From Sphaerobacteraceae bacterium (lineage in GTDB: Bacteria; Chloroflexota; Chloroflexia; Thermomicrobiales; Thermomicrobiaceae), in the NCBI GenBank assembly GCA_007695115.1, contig REEK01000101.1, forward strand, positions 1-64,000: a stretch of 64,000 nucleotides of DNA. Direction: 5' to 3'. The notes beneath the pieces were generated by a model. That model ran no database searches. It was not told the DNA's origin and saw nothing but the letters and a program-made list of their open reading frames with translations. The position numbers were made by a program, and so were the translations under genes. Each line of letters opens with the position of its first letter. Position 1 is the stretch's first letter. Below are positions 44,661 to 51,809 of the stretch, in pieces.

Positions 44661-46646
44661 TCAGTCATCGTCGGCCGGAACCTGCTCGGCGAGCATCTCC
44701 GGCTCAAACAGCATGGTCTGATCACGGCCATTGTGCTTGGCCATATACATGGCGACATCTGCATCGTGGATCAGGCTCTCGGCCTTCCGATCCGAGATGC
44801 TGGTGGTCGTCACGCCGATGCTGGACGAAACCAACACCTCTTTTCCCATCACAACGAACGGCTGATCGATCGTCCGGCGAATCCGCTCGGCAATGGCCAT
44901 CAGCCCGTCAGTCGAATCGATGTCCGGGAGCAGGACGGTGAACTCATCCCCGGCAAACCGGGAGATGATGTCCTGACTCCGCACCGAGGCTTGCATTCGC
45001 TCAGCCACCTGGATCAGCAGGTCGTCGCCGGCATCGTGGCCGAGGGTGTCGTTCACCGCCTTGAAGCGATCCAGATCAATGAACATCACGCCCAGATTAC
45101 CCCGCGTTCCGACAGAGTTGAGGTGGTACTCCAGTAGACTCACGAACGCCGCCCGGTTCGGCAATCCGGTGAGGGAATCGTGATTGGCCCGGAAGTCCAG
45201 CTCTCGCTCATGTTGCTTGCGTTCGCTCATGTCCCGTGAGTTGAGCACAATTCCTCGCACCTCTGGAGTAGACAGCTCATTCGAGGCAACGGTCTCCAGT
45301 TCAGCGATCTCCCCGTTCGGGCCAGCCAGTCGCCACTCGAACCGGGACTGAGCATTCTCGTTCATGACCATGCCCTGGATCGCATCGACGACCCGTGGCC
45401 GATCATCTTCATGAACCCAGTCAAAGATCGATGTGCCGACGAACGTTTCCGGGACGGCTCCAGTCAACTCTCGCGAGGACGGAGACTGAAACCGAATCCG
45501 GAAATCCTTATCGAGCACGGTGATCAGATCCGACGAGTGTTCCACTAGCGCCTGGATCCGGGTTTCGCTTGCCTGCCGGACCTGCTCGATTTGATACTGC
45601 GTGTTCTCCCGCAGCGTCAGGATCAAACGACCCGCAACAAATACCGCCAGGACCACGAAAACGACGACCAGAAGGCCGAACTCGGCCAGCAATCGTGGTG
45701 TTGCTGCCAGAATAAAGACAAAGAGGGCAGTAGCAGCAGCAATATACGGCAGCAGCATCTCGACTCGGCCAGCCCGCTCACCCGGGTAGGTGAGCGGCAA
45801 TTGTCGGCGAATGATATCGACCTGGCGTTGCGGGCTGGTCGCAATCAGCGCGTAGCCGATCATCCAGAGGGCGTAGGTTGGCACGTGGAACTCGAAGCCC
45901 CCGCGAGATTCGAAATAGACCCACCAGAGATTGCCGGCAAAGAGGGCGATAATGCCAGCCGCCAGAAGCAGGAGCATGCCAACCTTGCCGGGTCGGGGTC
46001 GGCGAAGCATCATGAAGAGAACCGCAATCACCAACATCAGGTCGGTAAACGGATAGGCGAACAGCAGCGCACTCTGAAGGCCCAGGTTCGCGCTGTCAAG
46101 GAGACCCACCCCGATGATGAAGTAGCCGATTATGACCATCCCACCCAGCAGGATGATCGCCCCGTCGAACAGGTATCGAAGATACTGCGGCATGGTGATC
46201 GAAGGAGTGGGAAAACGTGTGACACCGACGATCAAGCAAAGAACACTCAGGATATAGAACACATCGGCACTAGATGGAAACGGCTCTGCCGAGCTCCCGA
46301 GCGTATACCACGCCCAGATTCCGTCGGCGATAAACAGGCCTGCAAGACCGGCGCCGATCAACCCCCATGCCGTCTGCGATTGCCTGTCGTCAGGAAGATG
46401 TCGGATTGCACGAATGGCAAAGATCACCCCGAACATCAAGATCGGTACGAAGCCGAGTTCGGCCACGAAGGCATACAGGTTGTCGCTACCCCAGCCGAGA
46501 ATAAGCCAGAGCAGATAGACCAGCACGTAGACGCCAAGTCCGGCCACGACACGGTTGCCCCAGTCACTCCACCACAGCAGTGCGTCGCCCCGGGAGGAGA
46601 ACGACCATTCTTCTGATGCCACGTTCGAGTGTGTTCGTCGGATCAC
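44661..46646 (-). CDS. membrane PAS-GGDEF diguanylate cyclase (second of two)
   Basis: A 661-residue protein (GTG start, weak ribosome site; a GTG at 46622 is an alternative) of the same plan as its neighbour: a membrane domain with eight or more helices, a PAS domain and a GGDEF domain. The active-site loop reads AGDEF (FAGDEFTVLL), and an RSQD inhibitory site lies five residues upstream. The two genes probably arose by tandem duplication and have diverged. No EAL or HD-GYP partner is coded next to them. Confidence 0.9.
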   Translation of the reverse strand: MIRRTHSNVASEEWSFSSRGDALLWWSDWGNRVVAGLGVYVLVYLLWLILGWGSDNLYAFVAELGFVPILMFGVIFAIRAIRHLPDDRQSQTAWGLIGAGLAGLFIADGIWAWYTLGSSAEPFPSSADVFYILSVLCLIVGVTRFPTPSITMPQYLRYLFDGAIILLGGMVIIGYFIIGVGLLDSANLGLQSALLFAYPFTDLMLVIAVLFMMLRRPRPGKVGMLLLLAAGIIALFAGNLWWVYFESRGGFEFHVPTYALWMIGYALIATSPQRQVDIIRRQLPLTYPGERAGRVEMLLPYIAAATALFVFILAATPRLLAEFGLLVVVFVVLAVFVAGRLILTLRENTQYQIEQVRQASETRIQALVEHSSDLITVLDKDFRIRFQSPSSRELTGAVPETFVGTSIFDWVHEDDRPRVVDAIQGMVMNENAQSRFEWRLAGPNGEIAELETVASNELSTPEVRGIVLNSRDMSERKQHERELDFRANHDSLTGLPNRAAFVSLLEYHLNSVGTRGNLGVMFIDLDRFKAVNDTLGHDAGDDLLIQVAERMQASVRSQDIISRFAGDEFTVLLPDIDSTDGLMAIAERIRRTIDQPFVVMGKEVLVSSSIGVTTTSISDRKAESLIHDADVAMYMAKHNGRDQTMLFEPEMLAEQVPADDD

Positions 46647-47165
46647 GATCAGCCACTAACTTGTCGAATTGAACGCCTTCGTGAGAGCCGTGTCGCGACG
46701 TTTGTCACAACCGTAGCGTAAACTGTAGCCCCTCGTGTTTACGTACCATACCCCGCCGGAGCGTTACATGTGCATGTACCTCCGGGAATATCGCCGAGAG
46801 CAGGACTGTTGGCTGATTGTGAGCGGAGTACTGCCGAATGATACATGTTAACCAGATTGACGTTTGTCATGATTGGTAGTTAGCTGAGCTATGAGGCTTT
46901 CCAGACTGGCACCAAAATGTCGTATCGGAAACAGAGGATCAGGCCGATCGTGAGCGATTCTACAAGGCATATCTCAATCGATCAGCAGCAAGGACGGCTC
47001 GATCTTCCCTGCTGTGAGCCAACGATCCAGGTGCTGGCATTCTGGCCCCGTATCTGTGATTGTATGAACTCTCGGATACGATCCTGACGACGTGTCAGGT
47101 TGGACCGGGAGCAACACCACCGATCAGCCACTACTTTTTCAGGTCGAAAGGAAACAGATACAGTC
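46647..47165. other. 519-base divergent intergenic region
   Basis: No convincing coding sequence, tRNA or rRNA. It must hold divergent promoters for the GGDEF gene (minus strand) and the ATP-grasp gene (plus strand). A dyad CGTAAAC - 13 bases - GTTTACG is present at 46717-46743 and a short TTGTCACAA-type palindrome lies near 46702. A TTGACG box at about 46858 lacks a good -10. The region is somewhat AT-richer than its neighbours. Confidence 0.5.
46717..46743. promoter_or_regulatory. inverted repeat in the divergent region
   Basis: CGTAAAC - 13 bases - GTTTACG, a perfect 7-bp dyad about 70 bases upstream of the GGDEF gene start. Candidate operator; the spacing fits a dimer contacting the same face over about two turns. 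Confidence 0.35.
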
Positions 47166-48155
47166 ATGTCGAAACCACTAGCAATCTTTTACGAACACCC
47201 CGAATGGTTCAAGCCACTCTTCAAGAAGCTCGAAGAACGTGGGATCCCCCACGAGCACGTGCTAGCCCACGAACATCACTACGAACCAGATGACCGGGAT
47301 GTTCCGTACAGCCTTGTCGTTAACCGGGTCAGTCCGTCCTCGTACCTGCGGGGGCACACCAGCGCAATTTTCTATGCACTCCAGTACCTGCAGCACCTGG
47401 ATACGCTCGGTGTGCCAACGGTAAACGGATACAAGGCTCATCTGCTCGAGGTTTCCAAAGCCCGGCAGCTCGGGTTGCTGAAACGGCTGGGCATTCCGCA
47501 CCCGCGGAGTCTCGTCGTCAACGCCGCCAGCCAGATCACTGCGGCCGCGGCAGAGCTGGAGTTTCCGATCATCGTGAAGCCGAACATCGGCGGTAGCGGT
47601 GCTCATATGCAGCGATTTGATTCGATCGACGACGTACGTGCGGCAATCAATGACAGCCTGCTCGATGATGTCTTCGTTCTCGATTCCACCGCAATCGTGC
47701 AGGAGTTCCACCCGGCTGTGGACGACACGATTACCCGGGTCGAAGCCCTGAACGGTGAGATCCTCTACGGAATCAACATCCAGAACGATCCATCGCTCGG
47801 CTTCAACCTCTGCCCGGCATCACTGGATGAGCGGCGACAGCCGGCAGCCACCGAGAACGGCGAAGCCTGCGTTACCCAGACCCGGAGCGCTGAGAAGGCG
47901 AACCCGCCGGACGAAGTGCTGGAAGCAACACTGGCGATCTTCCACGAAGCGCAGATCGATATCGGGGGACTGGAGTATCTGGTCAGCCAGCGAGATGGCC
48001 TGATCTACTTCTACGATATCAATGCGGTCTCGAACTTCGTGGCCAACGCTCCGAGCGTTGTTGGGTTCGATCCGTTCGACAACTTCGCCGATTACCTGCA
48101 GACACGCTACGAATCGATCGTGCGTGAACCAGCTGCCGTACCCGGCGACGACTAG
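47166..48155 (+). CDS. ATP-grasp enzyme (RimK/glutathione-synthetase-like)
   Basis: A 329-residue ATP-grasp ligase. The N-terminal pre-ATP-grasp domain opens LAIFYEHPEWFKPLFKKL, then NGYKAHLLEVSKARQLGLLKRLGIPHPRS begins the ATP-grasp. The glycine-rich loop IIVKPNIGGSGAHMQRFD and a metal-binding Asp/Asn near YFYDINAVSNF are visible. Such enzymes form an acyl-phosphate and ligate an amine, as in peptide or amino acid ligases. No acceptor or carrier protein (LysW-like or peptide) is coded nearby, so the substrate is unknown. The start MSKP is chosen because it lies after AAAGGA; upstream codons are dubious. Confidence 0.75.
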   Translation: MSKPLAIFYEHPEWFKPLFKKLEERGIPHEHVLAHEHHYEPDDRDVPYSLVVNRVSPSSYLRGHTSAIFYALQYLQHLDTLGVPTVNGYKAHLLEVSKARQLGLLKRLGIPHPRSLVVNAASQITAAAAELEFPIIVKPNIGGSGAHMQRFDSIDDVRAAINDSLLDDVFVLDSTAIVQEFHPAVDDTITRVEALNGEILYGINIQNDPSLGFNLCPASLDERRQPAATENGEACVTQTRSAEKANPPDEVLEATLAIFHEAQIDIGGLEYLVSQRDGLIYFYDINAVSNFVANAPSVVGFDPFDNFADYLQTRYESIVREPAAVPGDD

Positions 48156-48158
48156 CCT

Positions 48159-48167
48159 TGCTATAAT
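48159..48167 (+). promoter_or_regulatory. extended -10 promoter (TGCTATAAT)
   Basis: A perfect TATAAT (48162-48167) with an upstream TGC, forming an extended -10 box four bases after the ATP-grasp stop. There is no clear -35, which extended -10 promoters can tolerate. The start point would leave about 107 bases of leader before the hydrolase ATG. Confidence 0.45.
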
Positions 48168-48229
48168 TGCGCGGCGCCTGGGTCACCATGGAGCCGCGCA
48201 CGATCCTCATAGTTTCCAGATTGCGTGGA

Positions 48230-48266
48230 CAAACCGTGGTTTGCTATGGTCTTTTGGCTCAGACCA
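48230..48266 (+). promoter_or_regulatory. two adjacent inverted repeats in the hydrolase leader
   Basis: CAAACC - GT - GGTTTG (48230-48243) and TGGTCT - 8 bases - AGACCA (48247-48266), both between the extended -10 box and the hydrolase ATG. They could be DNA operators or short RNA hairpins close to the ribosome binding site. Confidence 0.35.
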
Positions 48267-48280
48267 CGTAGGATACCTTG

Positions 48281-49096
48281 ATGACGAATTTGATTCCTGC
48301 ATGGGCATGCGACGTATTTTCATCACACACAGTAATGGTTGACGGTCAGCCGGTACCGGCCCTGACGGGCGGTAGCGGACCCGACCTGGTGCTGGTGCAT
48401 GGGGTTTCTGGCTCCCTGAACATGTGGAGATGGAACGCACCGGAGCTGGCCCGCCATTTCCGGGTAACCATGGTCGGTCTACCCGGACCTCGAGCACTCC
48501 AGCAGCTCCGGCATATCACCCGGATGCAGAACTATGCACGGTGGCTTATGGAGTTCACCCAGGCAGCCGGGCTGGCCCCGGCCAGCATCGCGGGACTGTC
48601 GATGGGTGGCGAAGTCGCACTCAGACTGGCTTCCGAGTACGCCTCATGCGTCAACAGACTGATCCTGATCACGCCAGCTGCACTGGTTCCGGGCATCTCA
48701 CTCTTCGGCTGGGTGGCTGTCGGCCTCCGCGTCCTGTTCGAGATTCCGCCGGCACTGATCCCACCTGTCCTCTGGTACACCCGCTGGAGTGACATCTATA
48801 CGATGGTGAACGCCAACGTGCGAATGATCGACCCGGAGTTGAGCACTGGGCTGGCATCGATCAAGGCCGAGACCCTGGTCTTCGCCAGCAACAACGATCC
48901 ACTCCTGCCTCTGGATCTGGCTGAAACGTACCTGGATCGAATCCCGTCCGCCAGACTCGCCGTGATGCCGGACGCCGGTCATCTGGTTATGATGTCCCGC
49001 CCAGAGCTGTTCAATCAGCGGGTGAGGGAATTTCTGTCCGAGCCAGCACGAGTTCAGACTGACCTGCCCAGCGCCACCAGCGTGTCGCCAGTGTGA
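48281..49096 (+). CDS. alpha/beta hydrolase
   Basis: A 271-residue alpha/beta-hydrolase-fold protein. The oxyanion-hole motif is LVHGVSGSLNMW, the nucleophile Ser is in GLSMGGEVAL, the acid is likely the Asp in NNDPLLP, and the His is in PDAGHLVMM. Esterase, lipase or C-C hydrolase activity is possible; the substrate is unknown. AGGA precedes the ATG at 48281 (a TTG lies one codon earlier). The last 43 bases overlap the aspartoacylase-like gene on the other strand. Confidence 0.85.
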   Translation: MTNLIPAWACDVFSSHTVMVDGQPVPALTGGSGPDLVLVHGVSGSLNMWRWNAPELARHFRVTMVGLPGPRALQQLRHITRMQNYARWLMEFTQAAGLAPASIAGLSMGGEVALRLASEYASCVNRLILITPAALVPGISLFGWVAVGLRVLFEIPPALIPPVLWYTRWSDIYTMVNANVRMIDPELSTGLASIKAETLVFASNNDPLLPLDLAETYLDRIPSARLAVMPDAGHLVMMSRPELFNQRVREFLSEPARVQTDLPSATSVSPV

Positions 49097-50022
49097 ACCG
49101 GCAAACAGGTCATGTAGAAGACCACCTCGCCAGCCTCTGGCGCCACGATGTCAGCGATCTCATCACCATAGAGATCAGTCAGCGTTCCGAGACGTTCACC
49201 GGCATAGACTTGCTGATTCAGCCCCACCGCTGGCCGCCAGAGACCCGCCGCCGGGGCATCAGCCGAGTTCACCGGCTCGTAGATGGCCTGCGGGACGGTG
49301 CGAGCCGGTTCATCGAGACTGTTGACTGCACGCAATGCATTGATCAACCCATCGAAGACCATCGCTTCATCTTCACTGGACAACAACCCATTGCCCCCGA
49401 CTTCGACGATGGCGCTCGCCACGCCAGCACGTGCGGCCGCCGATGTCAGGCTGCCCGGGAATGGCTCGGGATAGGCGTTGACGATGGGAAGCATGAACGC
49501 GTGTGCAACCGTGGCGGAGCGTTCTTGCAGGGACTCGTCTGACATTTTGTAGTAGCCGGAGAACGGTGTCAGCGACTCGAAGATGTCACCGCTGTGCAGG
49601 TCGATCAATATATCGGCTGGCTCTACTAATGCATCGAACAGCCGGCGTGCCAGAACCTCACTGAAGGTGCCGTTCAGATCCCCGGGGAACACACGATTGA
49701 GATTGATCCCATCGTCCGGAGTGACGAACGCGGTTCGCTGCCAGAATGCAGTCTGGTTGACGACCGGCACGATCACCAGACTTCCCGAGAGTCCGGCTGG
49801 ATCGATCTCACGGGCGAGCCGGATTGCGGCCGCCGGACCCGGGTACTCGCCGCCATGAACGCCAGAGATCACCGCAATGCGCGGCCCATCCGTCTGGCCA
49901 CGTATCACCGTCGCCGGGATGGCCACTCCATCCAGCACCGTATCCGGAAAGGTGAGTTCCAGGCGATGTTTCGATCCCGGAGCCAGGTCATCAGCGATCT
50001 TCCAGGGCGTCTGGTTCAGCAT
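49054..50022 (-). CDS. succinylglutamate desuccinylase/aspartoacylase-like (M14 family) protein
   Basis: A 322-residue zinc-dependent carboxypeptidase-fold protein. Zinc ligands: His and Glu in GVHGGEYPGP, and His in IDLHSGD. A likely catalytic Glu follows in AIVEVGGNG. The C-terminal beta domain (DAPAAGLWRPAVGLNQQVYAGERLGTL) is typical of the AstE/AspA group that removes acyl groups from amino acids or related amides. The ATG at 50022 has GGAG directly upstream; a TTG 36 bases earlier would overlap the upstream gene. It follows a degenerate DegT-like gene with a 32-base gap, and the pair may act together. Confidence 0.8.
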   Translation of the reverse strand: MLNQTPWKIADDLAPGSKHRLELTFPDTVLDGVAIPATVIRGQTDGPRIAVISGVHGGEYPGPAAAIRLAREIDPAGLSGSLVIVPVVNQTAFWQRTAFVTPDDGINLNRVFPGDLNGTFSEVLARRLFDALVEPADILIDLHSGDIFESLTPFSGYYKMSDESLQERSATVAHAFMLPIVNAYPEPFPGSLTSAAARAGVASAIVEVGGNGLLSSEDEAMVFDGLINALRAVNSLDEPARTVPQAIYEPVNSADAPAAGLWRPAVGLNQQVYAGERLGTLTDLYGDEIADIVAPEAGEVVFYMTCLPVHTGDTLVALGRSV

Positions 50023-50054
50023 AGTCTCCACATTCCACAGAATAGTCCGACGGC

Positions 50055-51122
50055 TCAATCGCCATCAATTCTTGCAGGAACTACCTCGTCGGTCACGGAT
50101 TCCGGCGCGATCGAGTTGTGTGGAAGCGGAAACTCGGGAACCGGGAATGCCGGGCGATAGGCATCGTGCTCCGGGCCATACATCTGTGTCATCCGCTGTG
50201 CGTACTGAGCCGCAAGCTGTGGATCAGTCCACCAGCGTACTCCGACATACTCAGCGGCCTTCACCACCCCGAGCACCGCATGGACGATCTCCTCATCCAG
50301 GAAATCCGGTCCACACGGGATCATCCCCTGCTGAACGAACCCCTGCAGATCGAGCGTCGCGCCCGCTTCGGTTCCCGGTTGCCGGAAGTATCGATACATC
50401 GGCGGCCGGAGCTCGCTGAGTAGCGAGAACGGGGTCAGCTCGCCGCGAACGTAGGTCGCAAAGATCGATGCCTCGACGATGTCGGGAATCTGGAGCCCGA
50501 CTCCGACCGGCAGCGCCATCGGATGCGCCTCGATTGCCGGGAGCCCGGCAGCTTCGACAATGCCATCCCGCACCTGTGTCACCACCCGTTGCTGACGGTT
50601 GGCCAGTCCGCCTGAGCCCGCCAGGCGCGCCAGTTGAGACATCGCCCCATCCGGGACGGCACTCTCGCTGGCAAGCCCCTGCAGTCGCCGATACAGGGTC
50701 ATGCTCTGCTGATTGCTCGAGTCGAACAGCAACAGGGCACCAGATCGTTCCGGATTTGCCGATAGATGCAGCCCGAAGATCGCCACGAGCGCGGTCTCGT
50801 CTGAAGACCAGGATGAACCCGGGGATGGCAGGGTATCGGCAAAATCGAGCACAGACGGCGTATCCGACGCCAGCGCAGCCGAATCGATCCCGCCGATCGG
50901 TTCCTGCCAGATCAGATCGACAGGACGTTCATCAGCCGCGAACCGCTGGCAGGCACCGGTTCGATCAAGCGTGTGCGCCAGATCACGGGTGATCGTGGCA
51001 GGAATCTGGATGACAGATCGCTGATCCAGATCGAGTCCCTGCGCCACCATGAGTCGCGCCTCTCGAACGCTGGAAGCGAGCAATACCGGCTGACCATCGA
51101 GCGCGCTCGACCATTCGGCCAC
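50055..51122 (-). CDS. DegT/AHBA-synthase-like protein lacking the PLP lysine (degenerate)
   Basis: A 355-residue protein (GTG start) with no obvious family on first reading. A by-eye fold comparison suggests a DegT/DnrJ/EryC1 aminotransferase: VLLASSVREARLMVAQGL resembles the substrate-binding SSGTAALHLAL stretch. SVIQIPATITRDLAHTLDRTGA resembles the VIVPSFTFVATANAI region, and VAIFGLHLSANPERSGALL resembles the FSFHPSKNLTTGEGG loop. In that loop the Lys that binds PLP is Ala122, and the pyridine-Asp position is also not conserved (DFAD). If right, it is a pseudoenzyme. Low certainty; it could be an unrelated fold. Confidence 0.4.
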   Translation of the reverse strand: MAEWSSALDGQPVLLASSVREARLMVAQGLDLDQRSVIQIPATITRDLAHTLDRTGACQRFAADERPVDLIWQEPIGGIDSAALASDTPSVLDFADTLPSPGSSWSSDETALVAIFGLHLSANPERSGALLLFDSSNQQSMTLYRRLQGLASESAVPDGAMSQLARLAGSGGLANRQQRVVTQVRDGIVEAAGLPAIEAHPMALPVGVGLQIPDIVEASIFATYVRGELTPFSLLSELRPPMYRYFRQPGTEAGATLDLQGFVQQGMIPCGPDFLDEEIVHAVLGVVKAAEYVGVRWWTDPQLAAQYAQRMTQMYGPEHDAYRPAFPVPEFPLPHNSIAPESVTDEVVPARIDGD

Positions 51123-51342
51123 CGGATCGCCAGGGCCATCAGATAGCTCTCCAGGTAGCAGGAGTTCGCTGGAAAGGGACGGATGTGCCGGGTAGTCTGC
51201 TCCCCGGACCGGAGAGCCGCTGATGCCCGGTGCTCAGAAGCCACCGATCCACATCTCGGGCCAGATTTTCGTCATGGGACCACTCTTCCTGTCATCAATA
51301 GTTGCCGTTCCATCATGCCAGGTGGCAGAGAACAGGGTCAGC
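51123..51342. other. divergent intergenic region
   Basis: About 220 bases between the DegT-like gene and the small CxxC ORF. No gene was recognised and no consensus promoter is clear. Confidence 0.35.
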
Positions 51343-51459
51343 ATGGCAGTCTCAGACAGTATCTACTGTGGCAATTGCGACCGGGCCATCGGTGGAATCA
51401 ACGACACGATCCGGTTCTCGGTCAATCAACCCGCCATACCAGACAGGAGCCGACAATGA
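51343..51459 (+). CDS. 38-residue CxxC peptide
   Basis: A short ORF, MAVSDSIYCGNCDRAIGG and 20 further residues, with one CxxC pair (YCGNCD) that could bind metal or a thiol partner. AGGG lies 6 bases upstream of the ATG. Its TGA overlaps the next start codon as ATGA (51456-51459), which is the classic coupling arrangement. Together these make it a plausible real gene of unknown function. Composition is otherwise unremarkable. Confidence 0.4.
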   Translation: MAVSDSIYCGNCDRAIGGINDTIRFSVNQPAIPDRSRQ

Positions 51460-51746
51460 GCATCGAACTCCCCAGCCTGCTGCCACCGGACGAGCTTCCG
51501 TTGAGTCGAATCGATCAGAGCCCGCCATTGACCGTGGGACGGTGCCAGCTTCTGGGTCACAATGTAGCAGCCGATGGCAAGGCTGATCCGGTCTCGTTCG
51601 ATGATCCGTACTTCATCTACGTTTATCAGTACGCAGATGCGTTTTTCGTTGTCCGTGGATTGAACCCGGAGATGATGGAAGGTAAAGAGGTGCCGGCTCG
51701 TGAGGCCGAAGAGGTGCTGACCTCACTGCCGTACCGGGTAAGTTGA
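51456..51746 (+). CDS. hypothetical 96-residue protein
   Basis: A 96-residue acidic protein with a strong AGGAG site upstream. The N-terminus is Pro/Leu-rich (LPSLLPPDELPLSR), followed by a predicted alpha/beta core (DPYFIYVYQYADAFFVVRGL) and a helix. No signal peptide or membrane helix. Family not recognised. The ATGA overlap with the upstream CxxC ORF suggests a two-gene unit. The gene is closed by a strong terminator shared with the convergent DUF4015 gene. Confidence 0.6.
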   Translation: MSIELPSLLPPDELPLSRIDQSPPLTVGRCQLLGHNVAADGKADPVSFDDPYFIYVYQYADAFFVVRGLNPEMMEGKEVPAREAEEVLTSLPYRVS

Positions 51747-51756
51747 TAGACACGCA

Positions 51757-51782
51757 ACAGGGCACCTGATGAGGTGCCCTGT
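51757..51782. terminator. bidirectional terminator hairpin
   Basis: ACAGGGCACCT - GATG - AGGTGCCCTGT, a perfect 11-bp stem midway between the convergent 96-residue ORF and the DUF4015 gene. There is no long U tract on either strand. Confidence 0.6.
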
Positions 51783-51809
51783 CCATCATGTTGAAATCAT
51801 CACGTTACG

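Noticed and set aside
46647-47165. tRNA or riboswitch in the long intergenic gap
   Set aside because: No cloverleaf, T-loop or known riboswitch core could be recognised by eye.
51223-51342. A longer version of the CxxC ORF
   Set aside because: The upstream part has no ribosome site and no plausible protein features; the internal ATG at 51343 has AGGG and ends in the coupled ATGA.
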